A stretch of DNA of 64,000 bases. It comes from CALZIK01 sp945787635. Its GTDB lineage: Bacteria; Acidobacteriota; Thermoanaerobaculia; Multivoradales; JAHEKO01. The notes beneath the pieces are model-generated. The model searched no databases. It saw only the letters and a program-made list of their open reading frames with translations, and was not told the origin of the DNA. The stretch spans positions 1 through 64,000 of the forward strand of contig CAMYNM010000017.1 in the NCBI GenBank assembly GCA_947259725.1, written 5' to 3'. A program made the translations under genes and the position numbers. Of this stretch, positions 54,601-61,841 are shown one piece after another; the first letter of the stretch is position 1; each line of letters starts with the position of its first letter.

Positions 54601-54909
54601 CCGCAAGTGAAGGGAGGCCGCACTGCTGGTGCCTACTTCCGGCGGAACCGAATGGACGAAGCCGAAGCGCCCGGCACCCAGCCCCTGGCGCTCGAGGTCC
54701 CCGCGGTAGATCGTCGGCTCGAACTCGTGGATCACCCGGTCGGTCTCCACCACTTCCAACGAAACCGGCCGTTGGGGCGACGCCAGATTGAGAGCCCAGC
54801 CCTTGATCAGCCGATCGTCATGGTACTCGACCCTGCCGCGAAGCGGGCTCCGCTCTGAGCTCAAAGCTGCCTCGATAGTTTTCTCATCCTGATCCTGCCC
54901 GCCGATCAT
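51658..54909 (-). CDS. Fusion of PIG-L deacetylase, GT2 glycosyltransferase and GNAT-like domain
   Basis: This 1083-residue multidomain enzyme carries, in order: an N-terminal beta-sandwich-like segment seen in some surface-glycan transferases (about 24-90, IKGWALNLASPQRP); a PIG-L/LmbE zinc deacetylase (about 137-345, with PHPDDE at 144-149 and EFHPDH at 249-254); a family 2 glycosyltransferase (about 372-580, VSVIIRTKDRP, then FLDDDD at 455-460 and EDWDYW); a coiled coil with three seven-residue repeats (about 610-685); a basic linker; and a GNAT-like acyltransferase domain (about 755-1083). The order suggests sugar transfer, N-deacetylation and N-acylation on one chain, as in making a re-acylated amino sugar. 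The overlap with the GT2 gene (ATGA) fixes the start. Confidence 0.88.
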   Translation of the reverse strand: MIGGQDQDEKTIEAALSSERSPLRGRVEYHDDRLIKGWALNLASPQRPVSLEVVETDRVIHEFEPTIYRGDLERQGLGAGRFGFVHSVPPEVGTSSAASLHLRFTETGRDLEGSPVQVGAHYEASRVPFETTDLTGNRVLVLSPHPDDEALACGGAVLLHRDANDPVKIVFMTDGSRAARDRLVEVSDYITLRRREARAASEVLGTSDLEFWDYPDRELASAPDAVDRLARLLDKYQPSLVYAPSPLEFHPDHRAAAEILWAALERTHSRSQVAFYDFNRPVNVNTLVDISGVMTRKQEACNAYRSQLAIHPYTEAALSLNRYRALTVSPAVEHAEGYFVTPSSECTGRPVDSFVVRQFLPASGRGLATHPLVSVIIRTKDRPGLLREALSSVLTQSYPNIEVVLINDAGVDVSAIVEEFEPYVPISYRMLKKPIGRIAAANEGLRWARGKYFNFLDDDDVLYPSHINKLVTYLEKTGERLAYSDCERARYLWNGADFQLRDERTPFFCIDFDRTRLYQSNYIPFMTAIFRRDLAEEVGAFDEELEVYEDWDYWIRAAQVTDFVRLPGVTAEYRIFADHDYKPHMAEIRHKHRELISTPAFADATWARISWLESEIEASRLAQKEAHAKAEELEGELEAHRLAEEAHRLAEEAHRLAEEEEVASLRRQLDLSRLQFQMVTDSFSWRLTRIVPAPVRKLLRRGLHKLRPGRGKGEGPNEPANSDEKTTAEPESVAAASSPTRERHLAVAEPHEIGIRSYRSGDEKQILELFSTCFGRRRTLEEWSWKYRDNPYGQLQISMAFSPDGELLAHYSAYPCRFIDATSGSARSITALQIGDTMTLPRARNLGSRKTNLLNRVVHHHFAQFSEGRVGFNFGFNTGKIQRYYLKLVPGSQFLEAAPYRVLPESRIASLQESDDSRRGGYRVERVNQVGSNWDDFFKRLLPEYRFLVERDARYVRWRYLECPEHDYRVYAVSLGGRLVGWSVFKRTDDALAWGDALFDPRHPDAAQAVLAHALSEAARVKRVEGWFPKNPHWWHEALEYLGFESRPEPRDLGMIFLAFEEPDPMERFRSHLYYTMGDGDLF
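52932..52994 (-). repeat. Three 21-bp tandem repeats coding AHRLAEE heptads
   Basis: Three near-identical 21-bp units code the heptad Ala-His-Arg-Leu-Ala-Glu-Glu inside the coiled coil of the PIG-L/GT2/GNAT fusion (residues about 639-659). Only one or two base changes separate the copies, so the expansion is recent or kept homogeneous. The repeat lengthens the spacer between the transferase and GNAT-like domains in whole heptads. Confidence 0.88.
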
Positions 54910-56009
54910 ATGTCGGTTCGAGTTTCTCGCGGTCGGCGAAACGTCGCGCAGACCAGCTCACGCCCGGACTCGGCGCACAAGCGCAAGCTGTAAACGCCCG
55001 GGGCGAGACGGTCCCAGAGGTTCATCGGGAATCGCCACACCCCGAGATCGAAGTCGATGCGAGCGGCCGCGGCGGGAAAGCCCCTGGCCAACGGCGACAC
55101 TTCGACCCACGGCGACTGCGCCGTCTCGCGCGAGCGCGCGGAAGCACGAAGCGTCGGGACTTCGGCCGTACTCGGATTCCGCGCCGCGGGACGGCCTGAC
55201 GGTGCCTTCTCAACGAGCGCCAGGACCTTTGAGAACCAGGACCCAAAGTGCCGCCCCTCGAATCGCAGCTGGGAATCGGCGGACCATTGAGCTGCCGACG
55301 GTTCGTTCACTGCGCTCTGGTTGTAGAAATGAACGGCCTCGGCTGCCGGAACGTGCAAGCTCTTCAGCCCCCGTCGGCGAAGCCGCAGGAGCCAGTCATT
55401 CTCTTCATAGTACAGGCGAAAGCCCTCGTCGAACTCCCCTACTTCGGCAAACGCCTCGCGGCGCACGGCGAGCAGGGCGCCGCTCAGGGATACCGTTTCG
55501 ATCGGCTCCGTGGCGAGCCAATGTCGGCGCGCGTGCCGCCTCCACCGGCCGCGGGCGTACCTCGCGAGCCACGTTCCCCGTGTCGCCAGCCTGGCGATCA
55601 GCTCCGCGGACCGCGTCCGCTCCTCCGTCGGCGGCAGAAGGAACGTCCGATCTTCGTCCCAGAAAAACCGCGGTCCGGCAGCGTCGGCCCCGGCGTCGAG
55701 CGCGGCGACCAGTTCCGCGACACAACCCGGCTGCACGATCACGTCCGGATTCATCAGGAAGACGACGTACCCCTCGACATTCGCAATGCCGAGATTGAGC
55801 GCTGCGGCATATCCAGGGTTGCCACTCTGCCCGAGGACACGAACGGGAAGCGCTTCGAGAGCTCGACGCTCTTCGTCCGTACTGCCGTTATCGACAACCA
55901 CGAGATCACCTGCGGCGCCGGAGCGCTCGAGCTCCCGGCGAATCGCTGTGACGGATTGCGCCAACAGGTCGGGGGTGTGGTAGTGAACGAATACGAAGCC
56001 GAGCTTCAT
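54906..56009 (-). CDS. GT2 family glycosyltransferase, rhamnosyltransferase-like
   Basis: This 367-residue GT-A enzyme has an N-terminal VVVDNGSTDEE nucleotide-sugar site and a GNPGYAAALNLG segment. NPDV supplies the metal-binding DxD-like position, and FDEGFRLYYEENDWLLRLRR supplies the catalytic acid region. This set is typical of the WbbL/rhamnosyltransferase group. The last 110 residues form an unrelated beta-rich tail (WRFPMNLWDRLAPGVYSLRL). The stop overlaps the fusion gene by 4 bp, and the methyltransferase gene ends 6 bp upstream. Confidence 0.9.
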   Translation of the reverse strand: MKLGFVFVHYHTPDLLAQSVTAIRRELERSGAAGDLVVVDNGSTDEERRALEALPVRVLGQSGNPGYAAALNLGIANVEGYVVFLMNPDVIVQPGCVAELVAALDAGADAAGPRFFWDEDRTFLLPPTEERTRSAELIARLATRGTWLARYARGRWRRHARRHWLATEPIETVSLSGALLAVRREAFAEVGEFDEGFRLYYEENDWLLRLRRRGLKSLHVPAAEAVHFYNQSAVNEPSAAQWSADSQLRFEGRHFGSWFSKVLALVEKAPSGRPAARNPSTAEVPTLRASARSRETAQSPWVEVSPLARGFPAAAARIDFDLGVWRFPMNLWDRLAPGVYSLRLCAESGRELVCATFRRPRETRTDI

Positions 56010-56015
56010 CAGCTA

Positions 56016-56849
56016 TCAGTCGTTTCCTCGTTCGGCACAGATCTTGACCTGTTCGAAAAGTCGAAACGGCTCCGGCCGTACGGACAGTACGCGCAACCGC
56101 AGCGTGCGAGGTAGCAGGCCGGCGATCACCTCCGCCGCGAGGTAAGGAACCGTCGTCCCCGGACGAGGTGGCGCGCCGACCTTGCGAACCACGCGGATAC
56201 GCGCGAAGCCGGCTCGTCGGAATTCCCGTCGGAGCTCGCCATGGGTGTACTCGCGCAGATGAAGGCCCGAAGCGACCTTATCGAAGTACTTCGACACGTC
56301 GTGGGGACCGAGAATGCGATTCGGCGTGACGCAGACGTAGCGACCTCCCGGCGCGAGCAGTCGACGCACGTCCCGAAGGTGTTCTCCCAGATCGTCGGGT
56401 TGGAGGTGCTCGACAAAGTGACAGCTATAGGCGAGATCGATCGAGCGCTCGGGAAGGCCGTGGGACGAATCGCCGGAAACGATCAGCTCGAGATTCTCAG
56501 GATCCGAGCCGCGCGGCTCGAGCCTGGTCGAAGCGTCGATGGCCCGGGCGTGGCGAACTCGGCCCGCGACGCTCCTCGCCAGCTCGCCATCGCCCGCACC
56601 GAACTCGACGAAACGGACGGACGCTGCGAGGAACGGCTCGAGCAGTCGCAGCTCCAGGCCGAGTTGCGCGGCCCGAGCCCGCCTCGACTCCTCGGAACCA
56701 CCGGCAAGCCGGGGAAACGCCCGGTGGAGCTCGTCGTAGACCTCCGAGTAGAGATGGCGCCTCTCCCCCGTCGAAGCCGCGCGGAGTCGATCGGCCAGCG
56801 CGGATTCCAGGCGATACTGGCGCTCGAGCTCGGTCAGATCCGGAGTCAT
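56016..56849 (-). CDS. SAM-dependent methyltransferase of the glyco-operon
   Basis: This 277-residue class I methyltransferase has motif I VRFVEFGAGDGELA near residue 80, a post-I acidic residue (ARAIDAST), DLAYSCHFVEHL as motif IV/V with the HFVEH found in methyltransf_11/23 proteins, and LLAPGGRYVCVTPN. The ATG at 56849 is chosen; a GTG six bases upstream is possible. It is the first gene of the leftward operon and probably O- or N-methylates a sugar or an intermediate of the same product. Confidence 0.87.
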   Translation of the reverse strand: MTPDLTELERQYRLESALADRLRAASTGERRHLYSEVYDELHRAFPRLAGGSEESRRARAAQLGLELRLLEPFLAASVRFVEFGAGDGELARSVAGRVRHARAIDASTRLEPRGSDPENLELIVSGDSSHGLPERSIDLAYSCHFVEHLQPDDLGEHLRDVRRLLAPGGRYVCVTPNRILGPHDVSKYFDKVASGLHLREYTHGELRREFRRAGFARIRVVRKVGAPPRPGTTVPYLAAEVIAGLLPRTLRLRVLSVRPEPFRLFEQVKICAERGND

Positions 56850-57032
56850 GTCCACACTCGAAACATAGAGCGCGTTCGACCCTAGCCTGCCCTCAGCCAA
56901 AACTCTAGGCTCTCTCCACGCCCAACCGTTCGGCGCAGCTGCGTCCGACCAGCAGACCGATTGATTCGGCAGGAGGAACCGGTAGACTCTCGGCCTCTCA
57001 CGACCACCTTCATGGATGAGCCGAGAAACACG

Positions 57033-58649
57033 ATGACGATTCCATTTCGATTCCTGCTCGCCCTGCTCCTGGTGATACTCGCCCCGTCCGTTGCGCTGCC
57101 CCAGGCGGAGGGCCTCGGTCCGGAAGCGGCTGCCGCTCCTGAAGAGGGCGTTGAAGAAGCGGAGACTCACGTCGACGACCAGGGGCGGCGCTATCGCCTC
57201 GTCGAGTACCCCAAGGGCCGAGAGGGAGTCGATCACCTGCGGCTGCCGAACGGCCAACTCAGAATCCAGTTCGGTGTGCCCTTGGAAATCGACCACGAGA
57301 CCGAGGAGAGTTTCTTCCTGAAGGTCTACGTGCGGCCCGAGCCCTCCGTGCCTCCGCGGATGGCTTCTCCCGGACCGGCACGCGGTGACGTCACGGCAGA
57401 CGAGCCGCCGATGTGGCCGGTAGTCGATCATCTGGTTTTGTCTCCTTTCGACGACGGACTACCGAGGCAGGGTCAGTGGCGCGACGGCTTCGACCTCGAG
57501 GATATGAACGGCGACGGCAAGCTCGACATCGTCTTCGGTCCCGCCAGAAAGGGCCGTCCCGAGCCGAACATCTTCTTGAACATGGGCGGCGGATCCTGGA
57601 GTCGCTGGCAGACGAAGTTTCCCGGCATCGCGTTCGACTACGGAGACGCGTCGGCCGCCGACTTCAACCGCGACGGCCGCATGGATCTGGCCTTGGCGAT
57701 CCATCTCGGCGGCACGGTGGTTTTTGTCGGCGACGGTGAGGGCAGGTTTCGAACCTGGTCGGACGGAATCGGCCTGGCCGTCCCGGGTGCCGAAGGTACC
57801 GTAGCCTTCTCGTCGCGAGCGCTCGAAGCGGTGGATTGGGATAGCGATGGCTGGATTGATCTGATGGTCCTGGGCGAGGGACCGAGGCCGGTTCTGCGGC
57901 CCGTCGCGGCGTCAGACCCACCTGCCGATAGTCGCGGGCTGCTGCTCTATCGCAACCGCGGCGACGGCACCTGGGACCGGCGCGGCGACCAGTCGAGGAA
58001 CTTCGGCGAGTCACTCGCCCTGGGCGATTTCGACAACGACGGGCGTGTCGACGTCCTGGCGGCGAGCAAGGTCCAGGGATTGAACGAGATCATCAACCTC
58101 CACCTCGAAGACGGCGGCTGGGCGCCGCGGGCGCTCGACGGCCTGCGGCCTGGCGCTTTCGTCTTCGGCGTGGCCGCGGCCGATCTCGACGGCGACGGGC
58201 TCGAGGACCTCCTCCTCGGCAGCATCCATCGCGATCCGCGGGGCCAGCGCACCGGGGTCGACGCCTTTTTCGCGAGCGAGGACGAAGCCTGGCAGCGCGT
58301 CCCGCTGTTTTCGGTCGCGGGTCGCGCCGGAATCTACGGTCTCGCCAGCGGAGACCTGAACGCCGACGGCCGGGAGGATGTCGTCTTCGGGACCGGGGAC
58401 GGGGAGCTCCAGGTTCTGCTCGGAGCCCCGGACCGAGGGTTCATCTTCGAGCAATCCGAGGAGATCCAGCAGAATCGCCTGGGCTGTCGCGCCTACGGCC
58501 TGAGTCTGGCCGATCTCGACGGCGATGGCGCCGACGAAATCGTCGCCGGCTTCGCCGGTGAGGCGGGGGGACTCGAACTCTTCCACACCGTCCCCGGGTG
58601 TCCCGAGAGCGGCAGCATCAAGGTCTGGCGGCCGGCGTCTACGGATTGA
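57033..58649 (+). CDS. Secreted FG-GAP/VCBS beta-propeller protein
   Basis: This exported protein of about 538 residues has a signal peptide (FRFLLALLLVILAPSVALP) and seven calcium-type DxDxDG loops: DMNGDGKLD, DFNRDGRMD, DWDSDGWID, DFDNDGRVD, DLDGDGLED, DLNADGRED and DLDGDGADE. Seven such units suggest a seven-bladed propeller of the integrin/FG-GAP type, used for adhesion or binding. Two starts are possible; ATG 57033 puts the signal peptide at the N-terminus, ATG 57012 adds seven residues. It ends 11 bp inside the convergent gene. No enzyme motif is seen. Confidence 0.88.
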   Translation: MTIPFRFLLALLLVILAPSVALPQAEGLGPEAAAAPEEGVEEAETHVDDQGRRYRLVEYPKGREGVDHLRLPNGQLRIQFGVPLEIDHETEESFFLKVYVRPEPSVPPRMASPGPARGDVTADEPPMWPVVDHLVLSPFDDGLPRQGQWRDGFDLEDMNGDGKLDIVFGPARKGRPEPNIFLNMGGGSWSRWQTKFPGIAFDYGDASAADFNRDGRMDLALAIHLGGTVVFVGDGEGRFRTWSDGIGLAVPGAEGTVAFSSRALEAVDWDSDGWIDLMVLGEGPRPVLRPVAASDPPADSRGLLLYRNRGDGTWDRRGDQSRNFGESLALGDFDNDGRVDVLAASKVQGLNEIINLHLEDGGWAPRALDGLRPGAFVFGVAAADLDGDGLEDLLLGSIHRDPRGQRTGVDAFFASEDEAWQRVPLFSVAGRAGIYGLASGDLNADGREDVVFGTGDGELQVLLGAPDRGFIFEQSEEIQQNRLGCRAYGLSLADLDGDGADEIVAGFAGEAGGLELFHTVPGCPESGSIKVWRPASTD

Positions 58650-60090
58650 ACGTGATGATCGGGCTGGCCCCTCTCTGGCAGAAGTCGCCTGCAGCCAGGC
58701 TCGTCGCCCCATCGTCGCACTCAGCGTCCGTGGTGCAACTGTCGCCGTCAGCATCGCAGACGAACGCGGCCCCCGATGGCAGGCAGGCCGACGTGAGTTG
58801 CTGGGCCGCGACGCCGACGGTCAAACGCGACGCGAAGCCCATCATGTTGGTCGAGACCCAACTCTGGCCGATGGGGCCGTAGAGTCCGTCGGTCGAGCAG
58901 GGCGGCGTGTGCCCCGAGGTGTCGCCGAGGGTGTGGTTGAGATTGAGGTACATCCAGCCGAATTCGAACGGCGGATCGAGGGGCGCCGCCCCCACGGTCA
59001 CACGCTGAGTCTCGAGCGGCAAGCAAGAGGTGCTTCCGCACAGCTCGGCCGCCTGCTCGGCAAGGTCGAAGGCGACGATCTGGGTCTGGCCCAGCCCGAA
59101 CCAGGGCGGACCCACCGAAGGGTTGGCCACCGGGTCGCCGCAAGTGAACCCCTGAACCGCGGTCTGGCACTTCGAGTCGCGCCAGACCAGATAGTCGGTG
59201 CCACCGTCGAAGGAACCGCCGTTCAGGTAGCGCGCCGCCCAGGTCGTGGCCAGCGGCTCGCGCTGATCGGTCGCCAGACCATCGACATAGCGGCCGTAGA
59301 AGGTGTAGTCCCCGGCGGCGAAGGTTCCCGAGTTGGAGGCCTCGATGTGCACCAGGTTGTCGCCCTGGGCGAACCCGTCGGAGCCGTTGACGATGAACCA
59401 GTCGCCCCAGAGCTGGTTGACGTTGCTGGCGAAACCGCCGGCGCCGAAATAGCCCGCGCTATTGGGAAACAGCAGATTGCAGTCCGTGACGTTGTCGATC
59501 GTGATGTAGCCGCGGGCGATGTTGTCGCCGTGGCTCCCGCCGACGCAATTCGTGGAGTCGCAGGCGAGGCCCAGACCGGTGTGGCCGCAGCGGATCCGGT
59601 CGAAGAAGGCCCCGGTCAGGACCGGGTTGGGGCCGAGGGGCAGATTGGGATCGCACCCCATGAACCGGGGGTTGGTGGGTTCGTCGGGGTCCGAGTCCCA
59701 CTGGGGGTTGTCGGTCAAAGCGCCGCTGTGGGGGCTGATCACGTCAGTGGTGTCGTTAAACGCATGCGCGGTGATCGGGAGATTGCCGTTGAGGAACACG
59801 TTCCTCAAGCTGACCGTCTCGACGTCGTAGCCGGTCAGAAAGATGTCGAAGTCGATTGTCGGTAGTGACCAGTCACCCCACAACGTGACGTGGGCTACGG
59901 TCGGCACGGCCGACGCGTTGTTGATCGAGAACAAGGTATCGACGTCGCTGGAACCGTCCAAGCCGACCTCGAAGTAGGGTAAGAGCAGGGTTGCCGCCGG
60001 CACCGCGTCGATCGTGCAGAGCTCGGCCGCAACGGGGGCGGAAGCAAGGGCGAAGGCCGCCAGGGCCAGACAACTAAGTTCTTTTCTCAT
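58639..60090 (-). CDS. Exported protein of unknown family, paralogue A
   Basis: This 483-residue protein has a signal peptide (LSCLALAAFALASAPVAA) and a GGAGAGACGG ribosome-binding site. The mature chain opens with CTIDAVPAATLLLPYFEV and contains many aromatic, Asp and Gly residues in beta-type segments (NQLWGDWFIVN; GDYTFYGRY; FGWMYLNLN). The C-terminus is cysteine-rich (CDADGDSC, then CDDG). The protein is clearly related to the gene upstream at 60174, with shared blocks along the whole length, so this is a tandem duplication. No known domain is recognised. It is probably surface or secreted. Confidence 0.85.
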   Translation of the reverse strand: MRKELSCLALAAFALASAPVAAELCTIDAVPAATLLLPYFEVGLDGSSDVDTLFSINNASAVPTVAHVTLWGDWSLPTIDFDIFLTGYDVETVSLRNVFLNGNLPITAHAFNDTTDVISPHSGALTDNPQWDSDPDEPTNPRFMGCDPNLPLGPNPVLTGAFFDRIRCGHTGLGLACDSTNCVGGSHGDNIARGYITIDNVTDCNLLFPNSAGYFGAGGFASNVNQLWGDWFIVNGSDGFAQGDNLVHIEASNSGTFAAGDYTFYGRYVDGLATDQREPLATTWAARYLNGGSFDGGTDYLVWRDSKCQTAVQGFTCGDPVANPSVGPPWFGLGQTQIVAFDLAEQAAELCGSTSCLPLETQRVTVGAAPLDPPFEFGWMYLNLNHTLGDTSGHTPPCSTDGLYGPIGQSWVSTNMMGFASRLTVGVAAQQLTSACLPSGAAFVCDADGDSCTTDAECDDGATSLAAGDFCQRGASPIITFNP

Positions 60091-60173
60091 CCGTCTCTCC
60101 TCTATTCCACTCGCGGCTCGCGAGGCCGGTCCATGAGGTCGTCGAGCGAGGTCGTTATCGAAATCCCGTGTCA

Positions 60174-61706
60174 TCAGCCGAGATCGCCCGTGATGATCTG
60201 GTTCGCCGGAAAGAATGTGCAATCGTCGCCGCCCGGCCCCGGTTCCGCCGTGCCACCCACACAGTCGGTGTCGTCGAAGCAGCTATTACCGTCGATCGCG
60301 CAGGCGGAGAAGCTCGTGGCGCACGCCGAGATCAGCTGCACCCCGGCGAAACCAACGGTAAACTCGCCCGCGAACGCCTTCATGTTGGTGGTCACCCAGC
60401 TCTGGGCGATGTCGCCAAAGAGCCCGTCGGTCGAGCACGGAGTGGCCCGGCCCGAGGTGTCGCCGAGGGTGAAGTTGAGATTGAGATACATCCAGCCGAA
60501 GTCGAACGGCGGATCCAAGTCTCCCTGCCCGATCGCAGCCCGCTGGGTCTCGAGTGGGAAGCACTGGACCGGGTTAATGATGTCCGGCGGTGGCGGCGAG
60601 ATTCCGCCGCCGCCGGGGATGAAGATGTCATCGCAGATCTGGGCCGCCTGCTCGGACAGGTCGAACGCGACCACCTGCGTCTCGTCGAGAGGCAACCACC
60701 CCGGACCGACATCCCCGGTCTGGCCCGTGCAGAGATGACCGTTCGCAGACGTTTGGCACTTCGAATCGCGCCAGACGATCAAGTCCGTGCCGCCATCGAA
60801 TACGGCGGCGGGGTTTCCGGCGGTGTTGAAATACCTCGCGGCCCAAGTCGTTGCCAGCGGCTCTCGCTGATCCGTCGCGAGACCGGCGACGTAGCGGCCG
60901 TAGAAGGTGTAATCGCCGGCGGCGAAGCCCCCGCCGGGATCGGCTTCGATATGCACCAGGTTGTCGCCCTGGGCGAACCCGGCCGAGTCATTGACGATGA
61001 ACCAATCGCCCCAGAGCTGGTTGACGTTGCTGGCGACGCCGCCGGCACCGAAGTAAATTCCACCGAGCTCATCCGGAAAGAGATGGGTGCAATCGACGAC
61101 GTTGTCGATCGTGATGTAGCCGCGAGCGATGTTGTCGCCGTAGTCGGCTCCAACGCATTGGTCCGTTGAGAGCCCATCAACCGGCTTGCCCGTGTGACCG
61201 TCGCGAATGCGAGCGAGGTAGTCCACGAACTGCGGCGGCTTCGGCGTGAGGACGGGGTTGGGGCCGATCGGTATGTTGGTATCGCAGCCCATGAATCGAG
61301 CGTTGGTAGCCTCGTCGGGGTCCGAGTCCCACTGCGGGTTGTTGCCGTGCGGACTGATCAGGTCGCCGGTGTCGTTGAACGCGTGCGCAGTGATCGGGAT
61401 GTTCCCAAAAACGAACATGTTCCGCAGGCTGAAGGTCTCAACGTCGTAGCCGGTGAGAAACACGTTGAAGGCGATCGTCGGCTGCGACCAGTCGCCCCAG
61501 AGGGTGACGCGAGCCACGGTCGGCGTAGCTGACGCGTTGTTGATCGAGAACAGCGTGTTGACGCCATCCAGTGAGTTGAGATCGACCTCGAAATACGGCA
61601 ACAGCAAGGTCGCCGCCGGCACCGAGTCAATGGTGCAGAGCTCAGCCTTCGCGGACGTACTCGGAACCAGGACCAGCAACGTGGCCAGAAGAGCGAATCC
61701 TCTCAT
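60174..61706 (-). CDS. Exported protein of unknown family, paralogue B
   Basis: This 510-residue protein has a signal peptide (MRGFALLATLLVLVPSTSAKA) and a GGGAGGAAGACG ribosome-binding site. The mature start CTIDSVPAATLLLPYFEV and blocks GDNIARGYITIDNV, NQLWGDWFIVN, FAQGDNLVHIEA and REPLATTWAARY recur almost unchanged in the neighbour at 58639. A proline/glycine insert (GGGGISPPPPD) is unique to this copy. The pair is separated by 83 bp and may be co-transcribed. Cysteines in the C-terminal part suggest disulfides outside the cytoplasm. Function is unknown. Confidence 0.85.
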   Translation of the reverse strand: MRGFALLATLLVLVPSTSAKAELCTIDSVPAATLLLPYFEVDLNSLDGVNTLFSINNASATPTVARVTLWGDWSQPTIAFNVFLTGYDVETFSLRNMFVFGNIPITAHAFNDTGDLISPHGNNPQWDSDPDEATNARFMGCDTNIPIGPNPVLTPKPPQFVDYLARIRDGHTGKPVDGLSTDQCVGADYGDNIARGYITIDNVVDCTHLFPDELGGIYFGAGGVASNVNQLWGDWFIVNDSAGFAQGDNLVHIEADPGGGFAAGDYTFYGRYVAGLATDQREPLATTWAARYFNTAGNPAAVFDGGTDLIVWRDSKCQTSANGHLCTGQTGDVGPGWLPLDETQVVAFDLSEQAAQICDDIFIPGGGGISPPPPDIINPVQCFPLETQRAAIGQGDLDPPFDFGWMYLNLNFTLGDTSGRATPCSTDGLFGDIAQSWVTTNMKAFAGEFTVGFAGVQLISACATSFSACAIDGNSCFDDTDCVGGTAEPGPGGDDCTFFPANQIITGDLG

Positions 61707-61784
61707 CGTCTTCCTCCCTTTCTTGTATCGCGGAGCCGGCTCTGGGGGGTCGCGTGGGCCGATCCAGCGCTGAAGTGTAATGAG

Positions 61785-61823
61785 ATGCTAAACGAGGTTG
61801 GTCCGAGCTGTCAAATGCTAAAC
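61785..61823 (+). repeat. Direct 9-bp repeat (ATGCTAAAC) 30 bp apart
   Basis: ATGCTAAAC occurs at 61785-61793 and again at 61815-61823, exactly 30 bp apart (about three DNA turns). Both copies lie in the 135-bp divergent region between paralogue B and the DUF1573 gene. They could be operator half-sites or two in-frame alternative starts of the DUF1573 gene. Confidence 0.45.
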
Positions 61824-61841
61824 TGCCGGTCGAGCATCGAA

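Noticed and set aside
50571..56849. RiPP biosynthesis cluster
   Set aside because: Although a radical SAM/SPASM enzyme is present, no precursor-like short gene, peptidase or peptide exporter accompanies it, and the glycosyl enzymes dominate.
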